56,278 nucleotides of DNA from Bacteroidota bacterium (GCA_021156365.1 JAJNDK010000020.1:1-56278), one strand, 5' to 3'; numbered from the stretch's first letter, positions 1 through 10,182 are shown. Made by a program: numbers and translations. The notes: generated from the letters alone by a model not told the origin.

Positions 1-32
1 CTTTTTACAATTGCTTCCTGATCTTTACTCAT
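1..32 (-). CDS. Possible 5' end of an unidentified gene running off the window
   Basis: An ATG on the minus strand at 32-30 opens a frame with no stop up to the window edge, reading MSKDQEAIVK. Only ten codons are visible, so no family can be named. The A/T-rich stretch 33-75 upstream is compatible with a promoter region, but I see no exact TAnnTTTG box there. It is the only gene start suggested by this edge and could be chance. Confidence 0.3.
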   Translation of the reverse strand, partial: MSKDQEAIVK

Positions 33-264
33 AAAATTGTTTGGTTAAATTATTACTATTTATTTAATTAACCATTTACACAGTTTTATTTACACTCCCG
101 CTCCCCGGGCTTATTCGCCCTGAAAAAGCTCTCATTTGCAAAAAGTTCCGGTTCATTTAGTATATAAACTGACTTGCCCGCGCCGAACAAACTCCTGATA
201 TGCAAAGTTCTCCGGATCATCCGCGCCGAACGGCCATTTTATCCGGCCGTATCCGGCAATTAAT

Positions 265-272
265 TATCTTTG
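265..272 (+). promoter_or_regulatory. Bacteroidota -7 promoter box TATCTTTG
   Basis: TATCTTTG matches TAnnTTTG exactly and lies 16 nt before the ATG at 288. A T-rich stretch near 236-241 is at roughly the right distance for the weak -33 element. Because the box covers the TTG at 270, that upstream in-frame TTG cannot be the translation start. Confidence 0.6.
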
Positions 273-287
273 ATATACAATTCATCT

Positions 288-818
288 ATGCAGTTCGATC
301 AGTACACCATTCGTCTCCTGGACAAAAGCGATTCGCTTAGCTATTATAAAATGATAGACAGCAACCGGCCCCGTCTCGAGGACTATTTTGCCACCACTGT
401 TTCCAAAACAAGAACCTATGAAGAGTCGCTTGTTTATCTCGGCGATGTAATGGAGCGGCTGACCAATAAGAGCTATCTGCCTTTTGTGATCGTCGATACA
501 AGTACCGGAGATTTTGCAGGCTATATCGATGTGAAAAATATCAACTGGAAAATCCCTAAAGGAGAGTTCGGTTGTTTTTTTGATGAGCGCTACACCGGCA
601 AAGGCCTTTCGAAAAAAGCCTTTTCGATGGTCATCGATCACCTGTTCAACGAGTATGGTTTTAACAAGCTGTTCCTGCGTACGCATGAGACCAATACCGC
701 GGCCCGTGCACTTGCAGAGCGCTGTGGTTTTATAAAAGAAGGACTGATCCGTAAAGATCATATTACAACAAAAGGTGAGATCATCGACCTGGTGTATTAT
801 GGTCTGGTGAGGGAATAG
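288..818 (+). CDS. GNAT family N-acetyltransferase (RimJ/RimL type)
   Basis: A 176-residue single-domain acetyltransferase that would transfer the acetyl group of acetyl-CoA to an amino group. The acetyl-CoA pyrophosphate-binding motif is visible around residues 100-110 (DERYTGKGLSKKAF), and the typical C-terminal RimJ/RimL segment follows (NTAARALAERCGF, then a hydrophobic strand). The length fits RimJ/RimL homologues, which modify ribosomal-protein N-termini or small molecules. The substrate here cannot be inferred. The ATG at 288 was chosen over the in-frame TTG at 270 because a perfect -7 promoter box covers that TTG. It appears monocistronic; the next gene has its own promoter. Confidence 0.85.
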   Translation: MQFDQYTIRLLDKSDSLSYYKMIDSNRPRLEDYFATTVSKTRTYEESLVYLGDVMERLTNKSYLPFVIVDTSTGDFAGYIDVKNINWKIPKGEFGCFFDERYTGKGLSKKAFSMVIDHLFNEYGFNKLFLRTHETNTAARALAERCGFIKEGLIRKDHITTKGEIIDLVYYGLVRE

Positions 819-891
819 AGATAAGCAGTTTAGATAAGTCACCGATCTGATCAATTATGAATAATTAAGATTTCCGGACAAAGGGCTTATT

Positions 892-899
892 TATCTTTA
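892..899 (+). promoter_or_regulatory. Probable -7 promoter box TATCTTTA
   Basis: TATCTTTA differs from TAnnTTTG only in the last base and lies 25 nt before the ATG at 925. A start site just downstream would exclude the GTG at 901 as the initiation codon. Confidence 0.45.
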
Positions 900-924
900 C
901 GTGATTCATGAAAACTACCCGATA

Positions 925-1878
925 ATGAAACACGCACTATTTGCCTTTTTTATTGTTCTCTCTTCACTGGCCTATTGCCAGGACTTCGAATTTGAAAGCC
1001 GCTATAAAAATTTCGTGAGTGCGAATGCCCAGGCAAAAATGCACAAGCTGAAAAGTATCGCGTTATACGACTATAAGACCGAAGAAAGCACAAAAGGAGA
1101 TTTTGTTTTCCTTTGCAAATTCGATACAGGCGGCCGTATTGTTTCCCAACGCTCATTAAATAATAAGACACGAAATTTTGAGGAAACGGAGTTCACCTAC
1201 AACGAAGCGGGTCAGTTAGTGAAGATCTTTTGTCAGCTGGAGGTGGCCAATGACATAGTGGATATTACGGAGGTGACCTACAATGCTTCGGGTGCAGTGA
1301 AAACCATGATGCATGCAATGGGGCCTTCGAAACAGCTTGTTTTTGATGTTATGCATTATGAATACCGGGAGGATGGCAAACTTGATTATAAGCATACCCT
1401 GTTGAGAATTTATTCCTGTACACGTAGTGATACCATCTTTTACCATTACACCACAGGCGGGCAATTCAGCTATGCATCAAAAAAGCCAACGGACAACAAG
1501 AATTATATCCTGAATGAAAACGGATGCCTCCTCCAGAGCTACCACAGCCCGGGTGACCATGGCGGTAGCATGCGCGGGCGCACTACCATGCAACGGGATA
1601 GTCTGTGTCGTATCGTGCACCGGACGGAAGAAAAAAAAGAGAAGGGAGAATGGCAGCTTGTATCGGAAAGCAGCAATACCTTTTCAGGCAATAAAAGAAC
1701 GGAAGAGATCGTGAAAGAATTGCCACAAACCCTTGGACTCTCCTATAAAGGCGAACTGGAAACCGTGCTGCACAAAAAATATGAATTCAATGAAAACGGC
1801 CAGATACTGAAAGTTCTTCATCTGAATAAAAAAGGCGAACTGAAGAAGGTAGAAAAATATACCTATACAAGTTATTGA
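925..1878 (+). CDS. Secreted protein with RHS/YD-like beta-strand repeats, function unknown
   Basis: A 317-residue protein that begins with a clear Sec signal peptide (MKHALFAFFIVLSSLAYCQ), so the ATG at 925 is preferred to the GTG at 901. The mature part has several strand-turn-strand units of the form 'tYNeaGqlvki' and 'YEFNENGQILKVLHLNKKGELKK', as in RHS/YD-repeat-like or MORN-like proteins of Bacteroidota. No catalytic motif, membrane span or C-terminal sorting domain is apparent. It is probably periplasmic or exported. It stands alone, convergent with pyrG. Confidence 0.7.
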   Translation: MKHALFAFFIVLSSLAYCQDFEFESRYKNFVSANAQAKMHKLKSIALYDYKTEESTKGDFVFLCKFDTGGRIVSQRSLNNKTRNFEETEFTYNEAGQLVKIFCQLEVANDIVDITEVTYNASGAVKTMMHAMGPSKQLVFDVMHYEYREDGKLDYKHTLLRIYSCTRSDTIFYHYTTGGQFSYASKKPTDNKNYILNENGCLLQSYHSPGDHGGSMRGRTTMQRDSLCRIVHRTEEKKEKGEWQLVSESSNTFSGNKRTEEIVKELPQTLGLSYKGELETVLHKKYEFNENGQILKVLHLNKKGELKKVEKYTYTSY

Positions 1879-1895
1879 AACTGTCGCAAACCTGA

Positions 1896-1926
1896 TCCCG
1901 TCGCGAAACCTCGTGAGCTATCGGGA
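1896..1926. repeat. Hairpin repeat of the GCTATCGGGA family
   Basis: TCCCGTCGCGA and GCTATCGGGA are separated here by ten bases. The element at 36093-36113 is the reverse complement of these two arms joined directly, and 7495-7511 is a shorter relative. It sits between two convergent genes. This looks like a dispersed intergenic palindrome and could also serve as a weak bidirectional terminator. Confidence 0.55.
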
Positions 1927-1949
1927 CAGAAATACCAACCCGAAATTCT

Positions 1950-3551
1950 TTATCCCAATGCCGCTTTCACAAAGCTCACGAACAATGGATGCGGATTGAT
2001 CACCGTACTTTTGTATTCCGGGTGGAACTGAACGCCCACAAAGAAAGGATGGTTAGGTAATTCAACGATCTCCACAAGCCCTGCATCCGGATTGATCCCC
2101 GACAATACCATACCTGCTTCCGTAAATTCTTTGATGTATTCGTTATTGAATTCATACCGGTGACGGTGACGTTCGTTGATCTCTTTTTTACCGTAGATAT
2201 CTATCGCCTTGGTGCCTTCTTCCAGGTGACAAGGGTAAGATCCTAAACGCATCGTACCTCCCATGTGCGAGATATTCTTTTGTGCCTCTAATATGTCGAT
2301 CACCGGGCTGCTGGTGGCAGGGTTCATTTCACGGCTGTGCGCGTCTTTCAGTCCCAATACATTACGGGCAAATTCGATCACTGCGCACTGCATGCCGAGG
2401 CAGATACCTAAGAAAGGAATGTTTTTTTCGCGGGCATATTTAATAGCAGCGATCTTTCCTTCGATCCCCCTGTTGCCAAAACCGGGCGCAACCAAAATGC
2501 CTTTCAGGTCTTTCAGCTTCTCCTGTATATTGTCTTCGGTAAGGCTTTCGGAATGGATCCAGTCCAGCTTCACCTTGCATTCGTTCATCACACCGGCATG
2601 GATAAATGCTTCTGCAATGGATTTATAGGAGTCTTTCAGTTCCACGTATTTCCCGATCAGCCCGATGCGGATCTCTTTTTTCGGATTGTGAAGCTTGCTC
2701 AGAAATTCCTTCCAGTTGTCGAGTGCCGGTTCGCCCTGCACGGCTACACCTAATTTTTTTAATACGATCACATCCAGCTTTTCTTTTTCCATGAATAGCG
2801 GAACTTCGTAGATCGTGCTTGCATCCAGCGCTTCTATAACTGCTTCGGGAGCAACGTTACAGAACAAAGCGATCTTTCTGCGGATATCTTTATTGATAGC
2901 ATGTTCGGCACGGCATACCAGTACGTCAGGCTGCACACCGTATTCCAGTAATAATTTCACCGAATGCTGGGTAGGCTTGGTTTTTAATTCACCCGAAGTG
3001 GAAAGGTAAGGCAGCAGTGTCAAATGGATCACCATACAATCTCCCGGCATTTCCCATTTCAGCTGACGAACCGCTTCGATATAGGGCAGAGATTCGATGT
3101 CACCCACTGTTCCGCCGATCTCTGTGATCACAAACTCATATTTACCTGTTTTACCAAGCATTTTGATCCGGTTTTTGATCTCATCGGTAATATGCGGGAT
3201 CACCTGCACCGTTTTTCCTAAGAATTCGCCTTTACGCTCTTTTTCGATCACGCTTTGGTAGATCCTGCCGGTAGTTACGTTATTGGCCTGCGAGGTAGGA
3301 ACCCCCAGGAAACGCTCATAGTGGCCCAGATCCAGGTCGGTTTCCGCTCCGTCGTCCGTTACATAGCATTCTCCATGCTCGTAGGGGTTCAGAGTTCCGG
3401 GATCCACGTTGATGTAGGGATCCAGTTTTTGAATGGTCGCGGAGTGCCCTCTTGCCTGAAGCAATTTGGCTAATGAAGCTGAGATGATTCCTTTTCCGAG
3501 AGAAGATGTTACACCACCGGTAACAAAGATATATTTGGTTGTTGAGGACAT
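1950..3551 (-). CDS. pyrG: CTP synthase
   Basis: Converts UTP, ATP and glutamine to CTP in the cytoplasm, the last step of de novo pyrimidine nucleotide synthesis. The 533 residues match the family length. The synthetase domain starts with the P-loop region ([13 protein letters not shown], residues 9-21) and contains the conserved [11 protein letters not shown] segment. The class I glutamine amidotransferase domain occupies about residues 290-533, with nucleophile Cys384 in GICLGMQ and the His-Glu pair in FHPEYKS near the C-terminus. The gene is single and has a perfect promoter box 23 nt upstream. Confidence 0.98.
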   Translation of the reverse strand: MSSTTKYIFVTGGVTSSLGKGIISASLAKLLQARGHSATIQKLDPYINVDPGTLNPYEHGECYVTDDGAETDLDLGHYERFLGVPTSQANNVTTGRIYQSVIEKERKGEFLGKTVQVIPHITDEIKNRIKMLGKTGKYEFVITEIGGTVGDIESLPYIEAVRQLKWEMPGDCMVIHLTLLPYLSTSGELKTKPTQHSVKLLLEYGVQPDVLVCRAEHAINKDIRRKIALFCNVAPEAVIEALDASTIYEVPLFMEKEKLDVIVLKKLGVAVQGEPALDNWKEFLSKLHNPKKEIRIGLIGKYVELKDSYKSIAEAFIHAGVMNECKVKLDWIHSESLTEDNIQEKLKDLKGILVAPGFGNRGIEGKIAAIKYAREKNIPFLGICLGMQCAVIEFARNVLGLKDAHSREMNPATSSPVIDILEAQKNISHMGGTMRLGSYPCHLEEGTKAIDIYGKKEINERHRHRYEFNNEYIKEFTEAGMVLSGINPDAGLVEIVELPNHPFFVGVQFHPEYKSTVINPHPLFVSFVKAALG

Positions 3552-3573
3552 ACAGTTTTATAAAAACTGTGCG

Positions 3574-3581
3574 CAAAGTTA
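3574..3581 (-). promoter_or_regulatory. pyrG promoter -7 box TAACTTTG
   Basis: On the minus strand TAACTTTG matches TAnnTTTG. A TTG (complement of 3598-3600) lies 16 nt further upstream and fits the -33 element. The box is 23 nt before the pyrG ATG. Confidence 0.6.
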
Positions 3582-3701
3582 ACTAATTCATATTAAACAA
3601 CCCGACTATTTTCGACGAATAAGCGCAGGAAAAAAGACTTAATGCTAACAAAATTGTAACAAAACCGCAAAGGCGGTTGATTTTGGGAGACAAAACGGCC
3701 G

Positions 3702-3802
3702 TCGCAGATTTACGCGGATTTCGCGGATAAGTTTATACCGCTGATTTCACGCAGCCAGATCTGCCAGTCTCAATTCTTTGCGCTCTCTGCGTCTCTGCGT
3801 GC
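3702..3802. repeat. Intergenic patch of degenerate CGCAGA/GCGGAT repeats
   Basis: This gene-free strip holds short related words: GCAGATTTACGCGGATTTCG, GATTTCACGCAG, and CTCTCTGCGTCTCTGCGTGC. Similar 'aaatctgcg/gcggataag' and 'gcagagacgcagag' strings are common in intergenic regions of many bacteria, and related CTTATCTGCG words recur at 36040-36090 here. No reading frame is supported. The function is unknown. Confidence 0.4.
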
Positions 3803-3808
3803 AAAATA

Positions 3809-6280
3809 CTACAATATCGACACCCCCAGCGTGAATTTCACAACCAGGTTCTGAACAGGCTCGCTGAAGGCATTCGGGCCGTAGCGGTAAAAAGCACCCA
3901 GGCCGATCCCCGAAAAACCTGATTTGATAATGCAATTGAGCTTAAGACCGCTCTCAAAAAAGCCTTTGTCCATTGTTTTGTAAGGGAAATTCAGGAGGTA
4001 ACCGGTATTATTGTTGGTGCCAATGCCCATATTGTGCACGAGCTCGATCTCCGGGTTGAATTTTTTATTCGGTTTCAGGAACTTCCCGAAATTGTGGGAG
4101 AAGAACAGGGCGGCAAATTCTTTGGATGCAAATTCGTTGGGATACATGGTCTCGAAACAATGCTCCGCCGCAAGCCCGAAAAAATTCTTATAGAGGTTGT
4201 TCCCAAAGCCATTGTACTGCAAAGTATACGGAATATCCCCGAAAACCTTACCGGCTATGATACAGATGTTCTCCTTGCCATAGGTATTCACTTTGTAAGA
4301 ATAGTCCATTTTTATTTCCGCTTTTGTATAGTCCCAGTTCCCTTTCAGGGAGCCGAAGTCCGCTTTCAGACCTTTAACCACATTTACGTACAGCACCGGG
4401 AAATCGCTGCCCAGGGAGATCTTGTTGCGCAGTGTCTGCATGAATTTCTCTTTGAACAGGAATTTGATCTTCAGCCCTGTTTCATTGATATTAAAGGTAT
4501 CCTGCTCAAAAGCTACTCCTTCTTTGTAAGTAAGGTAGGGCACAGGGCTGATCCGTGTCTGATGATTAACGTAAGGCTGCACTTTGAAGTATTTGAAAGT
4601 ACGGAAGCTGAAACCCGTTTGCATCAGCTCGTATTTGTCTTTCATTGTAACGGTGATGTTGCGCAGTACTTCCATATTGCTGATCCCTTTGAACTTCTCC
4701 CCGAAATTGATCCCGCCGGTTTCCAGTACATCGTTTTTATACAGGATATCCCATTTCAGCTCTTTCTTTTTCCATAGCACTACATCCGCGCTGCCACCAT
4801 ATTTCCAGGCTTTGTCTTTGAAACCATAAGCGAAATATCCGCCAATGGAAAATACATCCGACACTTTATGATTGGTGCGTCCGTTCAGTCCAAGCCGGTA
4901 TCCTTCATAATCATTGTAGCCCATCAGCTCATTAATATCGACATTGATGAATTTTATCGGGATCTGTCCCGTCAGCAGGGCTTCGAATGCAATTGCTTTC
5001 TTGTCGAAATTTTCCTTTTTGCCTACGCTGTCCACCACGCGGTATGTTTCCCGGTCTTTCTTCGTTAAGCTATCGGTGCGGTATTGGTTCCAGAAGCTCT
5101 CATCCTGCCTGTCCGAATTCTTATCGATGCTCACAGCTACTTCCGAGAACTGGCGTTTGGACAGTACCGGGTTCAGCTGGATCTCGCGGATATAGCTCCT
5201 GCTTACAGCTTTCATATTGGAGGAAGGGGAATTACCGCCATCGCTTACATTCAGGTTTTTATAGATCCAGTCTGTATTCAGCTGCACCGGGAACCATTGT
5301 TTGCCTTCCACAAATTCGTACTTCTGCTGTATCTTGATGCTGATCTGCTTGTCTTCTGCATTGGGCTCTGCTATTACGTTCTGAACGGCATAGGTATTCG
5401 TGTTGATATACAGAACACCTTTCAGCCCGGAGAAATTCTTGTTCTTTTTCGGCTGGAAAGAAATGATAAATACACTGTCGGTATTGTTGTTTTCGATCAA
5501 GGTGTCTTCGATCGTATAGCTGTATTTGCTGATGGCAATGTCCGAGATCGGATTGAGGTAATTGATATCAAATACATTTACCCAGTCGTCGTAAAACGAA
5601 AAGCTCTGCATCTGTGTGGCAAGCAAAGTAAAAGGAGCGCTTTTGAAACCCGAAACCCTTGATGCCATTACTTTTTCATTGTTGTTTCCGGGTATCAGGT
5701 AATCCCGTTTGCTGACGGATTCGGTGAGGAACAAATGCTGTTTGGCAAAGAATTTTCCCATGCTTTTGGTATCGGTGTTCTCGTATCCTTTCACCGAATC
5801 TTCGCTGGCATTCATATCTGCAGTAACAAACATTTTGTTATACGAGTTGTAGGAAAAGGAATGCATTTTCTCCGGGTTATTGACATCCCTGTTGGCTGCA
5901 ACCCTCCGGATAATGCGCAGTGCGGGGTTCACTCCCGGCTTGATGACCACTTCATTCAGGTTCACGCCTTCGTTCTGCAGCTGGATTTTGATCTCCTCGT
6001 TCAGCGAAGTGCTCACTTCTACCTCTTTCCGGATGTAGCCAAGATAGGAGCAGATCAGCGTTGCCTGTGCGTCCTGGGTTTTCAGTGTGAGACTGAATTT
6101 TCCGTCGATGTCCGTGAGTGTACCGTTGGTAGTGCCTTTTTCGATGATGCTTACAAAAGCAAGCGATTGTTTACTTTGTTTGTCTGTGATCTTTCCGTTG
6201 ATCTTTGCCTGCGCGCGCATAGTCACTTGCAGAAAGCTCAACAGGACAAGCAAAATGACCGGGCATCTTCTCTTTTTCAT
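3809..6280 (-). CDS. DUF5686 outer-membrane protein with N-terminal carboxypeptidase-regulatory-like domain
   Basis: About 823 residues. A signal peptide ending near MRAQA is followed by a carboxypeptidase-D regulatory-like beta-sandwich at about residues 25-110 (INGKITDKQSKQSLAFVSI, then DGKFSL), as in TonB-linked proteins. The rest has the DUF5686 pattern, starting with RIIRRVAANRDVNNPEKM and SYNSYNKMF, and ends in many alternating aromatic strands typical of an outer-membrane barrel, finishing in VKFTLGVSIL. The second Met was taken as start because it begins the MKKRR signal peptide; a GTG two codons upstream is the alternative. The role of DUF5686 is not established. It is transcribed divergently from gmd. 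Confidence 0.85.
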   Translation of the reverse strand: MKKRRCPVILLVLLSFLQVTMRAQAKINGKITDKQSKQSLAFVSIIEKGTTNGTLTDIDGKFSLTLKTQDAQATLICSYLGYIRKEVEVSTSLNEEIKIQLQNEGVNLNEVVIKPGVNPALRIIRRVAANRDVNNPEKMHSFSYNSYNKMFVTADMNASEDSVKGYENTDTKSMGKFFAKQHLFLTESVSKRDYLIPGNNNEKVMASRVSGFKSAPFTLLATQMQSFSFYDDWVNVFDINYLNPISDIAISKYSYTIEDTLIENNNTDSVFIISFQPKKNKNFSGLKGVLYINTNTYAVQNVIAEPNAEDKQISIKIQQKYEFVEGKQWFPVQLNTDWIYKNLNVSDGGNSPSSNMKAVSRSYIREIQLNPVLSKRQFSEVAVSIDKNSDRQDESFWNQYRTDSLTKKDRETYRVVDSVGKKENFDKKAIAFEALLTGQIPIKFINVDINELMGYNDYEGYRLGLNGRTNHKVSDVFSIGGYFAYGFKDKAWKYGGSADVVLWKKKELKWDILYKNDVLETGGINFGEKFKGISNMEVLRNITVTMKDKYELMQTGFSFRTFKYFKVQPYVNHQTRISPVPYLTYKEGVAFEQDTFNINETGLKIKFLFKEKFMQTLRNKISLGSDFPVLYVNVVKGLKADFGSLKGNWDYTKAEIKMDYSYKVNTYGKENICIIAGKVFGDIPYTLQYNGFGNNLYKNFFGLAAEHCFETMYPNEFASKEFAALFFSHNFGKFLKPNKKFNPEIELVHNMGIGTNNNTGYLLNFPYKTMDKGFFESGLKLNCIIKSGFSGIGLGAFYRYGPNAFSEPVQNLVVKFTLGVSIL

Positions 6281-6349
6281 TCGCACGAAAGTAGCGGTTA
6301 GATCCAGAACTTACAAGGCTTTTTTTGCTGGATTTTCGTTAAAAATCAG

Positions 6350-6357
6350 TAATATTG
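6350..6357 (+). promoter_or_regulatory. Candidate promoter box TAATATTG for the polysaccharide operon
   Basis: TAATATTG has one mismatch to TAnnTTTG and sits 25 nt before the gmd ATG. TTTTCG about 15 nt upstream could be a weak -33 element. It is the only reasonable candidate between the DUF5686 gene and gmd. Confidence 0.35.
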
Positions 6358-6382
6358 CAGATTATATAATCAGCATCATTTT

Positions 6383-7471
6383 ATGGCTAAAGTAGCTTTA
6401 ATTACAGGGATTACAGGTCAGGACGGAGCATATCTTGCCGCACTGCTGCTTGAAAAAGGATATATTGTTCACGGGATCAAACGCAGAAGCTCGCTTTTTA
6501 ATACCGACAGGATCGATCATTTGTACCAGGACAGGCACGAGAAAAAAGTGAATTTGTTCCTGCATTACGGTGATCTGACGGATTCTACCGCCCTGATCCG
6601 CCTGGTGGGAGAGATCAAACCGGATGAGATCTACAACCTCGCTGCACAGTCGCATGTAAAAGTTTCCTTCGAAACACCTGAATATACTGCCAATGCCGAT
6701 GCTATCGGTACTTTACGTTTGCTGGAAGCCATCCGTATACTTGAGCTGGGAAATAAAACACGCTTTTATCAGGCTTCCACTTCCGAGCTCTATGGTTTGG
6801 TGCAGGAAGTGCCTCAGAAAGAAACAACCCCTTTTCATCCGCGTAGTCCGTATGGTGTGGCAAAGCTGTATGCTTTCTGGATCACCAAAAATTACCGCGA
6901 AGCATATGGTATGTTTGCCTGCAATGGGATCTTGTTCAACCACGAAAGTCCGCTGCGTGGAGAAACCTTCGTTACACGTAAGATCACCCGCGCTGTAGCC
7001 AAGATCTCTCTTGGTTTGCAGGATAAGCTCTTTATGGGGAATATCGATTCGGAGCGCGACTGGGGACATGCAAAAGATTATGTGGAAGGTATGTGGCGCA
7101 TTATGCAACACAGCGAAGCAGACGATTTTGTGCTGGCAACCGGGAGAAAAATGTCCGTACGAAGATTTATTGAACTGTCATTTGCAGAAGTGGGAATGGA
7201 GATCGAGTGGAAAGGGAAGGATGCACAGGAAAAAGGATTCGATAAAAAAACAGGAAAAGTGATCGTTGAGATCGATGAGAAATATTTCCGCCCTGCTGAA
7301 GTAGACCTTCTCGTAGGAGACGCAAGCAAAGCGAGAACAACTCTGGGCTGGGAACCTAAATACACCGTGGAAGAAATGCTGAAAGAAATGGTGAAAAGCG
7401 ATCTGGAATTATTCAGACGCGACAAATACCTGCTGGACGGCGGACACGAGATATTAAACCAGCATGAGTAA
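6383..7471 (+). CDS. gmd: GDP-mannose 4,6-dehydratase
   Basis: Converts GDP-D-mannose to GDP-4-keto-6-deoxy-D-mannose, the precursor of GDP-L-fucose and related deoxy sugars. It is a short-chain dehydrogenase-type enzyme of 362 residues. The NAD(P) Rossmann motif GITGQDG is at residues 8-14, the conserved KRRSSLFNT substrate/NADP segment follows, and the active site shows STSELYG and the YxxxK pair in [25 protein letters not shown] is the GDP-sugar binding signature. First gene of a same-strand run with fcl, a WecA-like transferase and two outer-membrane proteins, pointing to capsule, O-antigen or exopolysaccharide synthesis. Confidence 0.97.
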   Translation: MAKVALITGITGQDGAYLAALLLEKGYIVHGIKRRSSLFNTDRIDHLYQDRHEKKVNLFLHYGDLTDSTALIRLVGEIKPDEIYNLAAQSHVKVSFETPEYTANADAIGTLRLLEAIRILELGNKTRFYQASTSELYGLVQEVPQKETTPFHPRSPYGVAKLYAFWITKNYREAYGMFACNGILFNHESPLRGETFVTRKITRAVAKISLGLQDKLFMGNIDSERDWGHAKDYVEGMWRIMQHSEADDFVLATGRKMSVRRFIELSFAEVGMEIEWKGKDAQEKGFDKKTGKVIVEIDEKYFRPAEVDLLVGDASKARTTLGWEPKYTVEEMLKEMVKSDLELFRRDKYLLDGGHEILNQHE

Positions 7472-7494
7472 AAAAAGAGTTGTAGAGTTTTAGT

Positions 7495-7511
7495 TCCGAT
7501 AGCTATCGGGA
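7495..7511. repeat. Palindromic element CCGATAGCTATCGG
   Basis: A perfect 14-bp palindrome (7496-7509) in the 103-bp gmd-fcl spacer, related to the elements at 1896-1926 and 36093-36113. Imperfect inverted arms GAGTTTTA and TAAAACTC flank it at larger distance, so the spacer could fold into a longer hairpin in the operon mRNA. Confidence 0.55.
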
Positions 7512-7574
7512 TGATTTTTAGAATCACTTTATTCTGAAAATTTAAAACTCAACAAATCAAAACTTAAATGAAGT

Positions 7575-8516
7575 ATGGACTTTAATTCCAAAATATACAT
7601 AGCCGGTCATCGTGGAATGGTTGGAAGTGCGATCCACAGGAACCTTGTGGAGAAAGGCTTCACAAATATTATAGTGCGTACTTCTTCCGAGCTGGATCTG
7701 AAAGATCAGGCAGCGACCCGGCAATTCTTTGCAACAGAAAAACCGGACTATGTTTTTTTAGCAGCGGCAAAAGTAGGAGGGATCCAGGCAAACAACACAC
7801 AGCGTGCGGATTTTATTTACGAGAACATTATGCTGCAAAGCAATGTGATCCATTGTGCATACAAGCATGGAGTGAAGAAGCTGATGTTTCTTGGTTCATC
7901 CTGCATCTACCCAAAGCTGGCTCCGCAGCCGCTGAAAGAAGAGTATCTGCTTACCGGTGAGCTGGAGCCTACCAATGAACCCTATGCCATTGCAAAGATC
8001 GCAGGTATTAAAATGTGTGAGTCGTATCATCGCCAGTACAACTGCAATTTTATTTCTGTGATGCCGACCAACCTGTATGGGCAAAACGATAATTACGATC
8101 TGACCACTTCACATGTACTGCCTGCATTGATCCGGAAGATCCATGAAGCAAAGGAAAGCAATTCGCCTACCGTTACGATCTGGGGAACAGGAACTCCTTT
8201 ACGCGAGTTCATGCACGCGAATGATATGGCAGATGCCTGTGTATACCTGATGCAAAATTATGATGGCGAAAAATTCGTGAATATCGGAACAGGGGTGGAT
8301 CTGAGTATCAAAGATCTTGCATTGACGATCAAACGGATCGCCGGTTATGAAGGTGACCTGGTTTTTGATACCAGCAAGCCGGACGGAACACCCCGCAAAC
8401 TAATGGATGTTTCGTACCTGCATAGCCTGGGCTGGAAACATAAGATTGAGCTGGAAGAGGGAATTCAGCAGGTATATAACGAATTCAAAGAAAAACACGG
8501 GACCAAAGTCTTTTAA
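7575..8516 (+). CDS. fcl: GDP-L-fucose synthase
   Basis: Epimerises and reduces GDP-4-keto-6-deoxymannose to GDP-L-fucose. The 313 residues fit the family. The nucleotide motif [10 protein letters not shown] lies at about residues 11-20. The catalytic Ser-Tyr-Lys set is visible in [10 protein letters not shown] and [10 protein letters not shown]. The conserved [10 protein letters not shown] segment and [11 protein letters not shown] are also present. The enzyme uses the product of the preceding gmd gene. The next gene starts one base after the fcl stop codon, so translation is probably coupled. Confidence 0.97.
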   Translation: MDFNSKIYIAGHRGMVGSAIHRNLVEKGFTNIIVRTSSELDLKDQAATRQFFATEKPDYVFLAAAKVGGIQANNTQRADFIYENIMLQSNVIHCAYKHGVKKLMFLGSSCIYPKLAPQPLKEEYLLTGELEPTNEPYAIAKIAGIKMCESYHRQYNCNFISVMPTNLYGQNDNYDLTTSHVLPALIRKIHEAKESNSPTVTIWGTGTPLREFMHANDMADACVYLMQNYDGEKFVNIGTGVDLSIKDLALTIKRIAGYEGDLVFDTSKPDGTPRKLMDVSYLHSLGWKHKIELEEGIQQVYNEFKEKHGTKVF

Positions 8517-8517
8517 T

Positions 8518-10179
8518 GTGAATTACATCCGAAACATATTCCTGTTGGTTGTTTGCATCTGCTGTATGCAGGTTTCTGCACAAAGCATTCTTTTTCCCCA
8601 GGAGTATATATTCGAACAGGTAAAAAAAGACATGGTATTGAATGGATACCGCTACAAGCCTGCTGTTCATGTCCATGGGCCTGATTCCATATCACAGTCG
8701 GAGTACTCGGTTATGGTACCGGATCCAAATGCAAATCCTTATCATGGATCGATCTACCCGAATAATGAAAGGCAGCTGGAAGTTTTTGACGAACCTTTGC
8801 CGATGCAGAAATTCAGAAAGTCCTGGATCGAACGTAAGCTCTTTCACGAGCACCTGATCGACTTCCGTAGAAAAGATACGATTGCCGGCGAGGTAACCGA
8901 CTTCCATATCTTAATAGATCCGCTCTTCAATTTCCAGTACGGAAAAACCAATGATACTACAAGTACCTCTTCTACCTATACCAATTCCCGTGGAATACTT
9001 GCGAAAGTGGAATTGAATGAGAATCTGAAATTCGAAACGGCTTTTATCGAGAATCAATCGGTTTTTATTTCCTACCTCGATGCAAATGTAGGTGCAACGA
9101 AGGATGTATTAGGGCAGGGGAGATGGAAGAAATTCAAAACGAACGGATACGATTATGCGATGGCATCCGGTGTGCTCTGGTGGAAGCCTTCGAAGTATTT
9201 TGAGCTCTATGCAGGACATGGAAAGCAAAAGGTCGGCAATGGATACCGTTCGCTGTTATTGAGCGATCAGGCATTTAATTATCCTTATGCCCGTTTCGAT
9301 TTTAATTTCGATAAGGTTGGCTTGAAATATACCAGTACGTACGCTTTATTAATGAACCTGACTCCGACCGCCAATGCAAATCCGGTTTCTTACACACCTT
9401 TCGGAACGGAAGTATTGTTGCAGAAAAAACCTTTCTCCTACCAGTATCTGAGCTGGACACCTCAAAAGTGGATCAGTGCAGGCCTGTTCCAGGGAATGAT
9501 CTGGGCACCTTCCGATGCAAGAAACAAGCTGGACATAACGGGTAATTTCTTTAACCCGGTAATGTTTGTCAATCCGGCTGTGTATGGCTTCCAATGGTAT
9601 CCGAAAATACTGATGGGGCTCAACCTCGATGTAAAGATCACGCCGAAGTTCCATTTGTATGCACAGGTAGCTACCGATGGAAAAAAGCCGGCTTATAATG
9701 ATCAGACCGGTTTCGGTATGCAAGCAGGTTTCAAAGCATACGACGCGTTTACCTTGAAAAACTTTTTTCTGCAGGGCGAATACAATACCTACCGCAACAA
9801 CCTGTATTATGCCAATTCTTCTGTCAGCGTTTCCAATTACACACATTACAACCGCTTCCTGACACTACCGAATTATGCGGCTAACGGGAATGAGCTGGTT
9901 GGTATCGCTGCGTACCGGTATAAACGCATGATGATAAATGCAAAAGCGAATTTCCTGATGTATTATGATGATATCAAGGTGGCCAATTACATTAGCTCTT
10001 TCGATGCACGGATTTCCTGTATAGTTAATTACAGCACCAATATGAATATTTCGGCGGGGATGCAATTGAGAAATCATAATTTTACCCTGCATGATGAACC
10101 ATTGGGAAAAGGAGTGTTTAACCAGATGCTATATATAAGCTTCCGGACATCGTTGTACAATATTTATACAGACTTTTAA
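8518..10179 (+). CDS. Outer-membrane protein of the RemB/Wzi-like type (copy 1)
   Basis: About 553 residues. The GTG at 8518 is chosen because it gives a signal peptide (NYIRNIFLLVVCICCMQVSAQ) and follows the fcl stop by one base; the longer frame merely overlaps fcl. The mature protein is rich in alternating aromatic strands, with the motif GHGKQKVGNGYRSLLLSD also found in the paralogue at 11302, then NPVMFVNP and a C-terminal YNIYTDF. This motif set resembles gliding-motility RemB and the capsule-assembly Wzi-like barrels of Bacteroidota. The placement between GDP-fucose genes and a WecA-like transferase favours a role in holding or exporting surface polysaccharide. That role is inferred. 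Confidence 0.7.
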   Translation: MNYIRNIFLLVVCICCMQVSAQSILFPQEYIFEQVKKDMVLNGYRYKPAVHVHGPDSISQSEYSVMVPDPNANPYHGSIYPNNERQLEVFDEPLPMQKFRKSWIERKLFHEHLIDFRRKDTIAGEVTDFHILIDPLFNFQYGKTNDTTSTSSTYTNSRGILAKVELNENLKFETAFIENQSVFISYLDANVGATKDVLGQGRWKKFKTNGYDYAMASGVLWWKPSKYFELYAGHGKQKVGNGYRSLLLSDQAFNYPYARFDFNFDKVGLKYTSTYALLMNLTPTANANPVSYTPFGTEVLLQKKPFSYQYLSWTPQKWISAGLFQGMIWAPSDARNKLDITGNFFNPVMFVNPAVYGFQWYPKILMGLNLDVKITPKFHLYAQVATDGKKPAYNDQTGFGMQAGFKAYDAFTLKNFFLQGEYNTYRNNLYYANSSVSVSNYTHYNRFLTLPNYAANGNELVGIAAYRYKRMMINAKANFLMYYDDIKVANYISSFDARISCIVNYSTNMNISAGMQLRNHNFTLHDEPLGKGVFNQMLYISFRTSLYNIYTDF

Positions 10180-10182
10180 AAA

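Noticed and set aside
282-854. Minus-strand open frame opposite the acetyltransferase
   Set aside because: It lies entirely over a clear GNAT domain, resembles no family, and the plus strand has a promoter box and conserved motifs.
4034-4777. Plus-strand frame of about 247 codons within the DUF5686 gene
   Set aside because: Antisense shadow of a conserved outer-membrane protein, with no recognisable domain or promoter.
8407-8517. Upstream extension of the first RemB/Wzi-like protein into fcl
   Set aside because: These codons overlap the conserved end of fcl in another frame, while the GTG at 8518 begins a good signal peptide.
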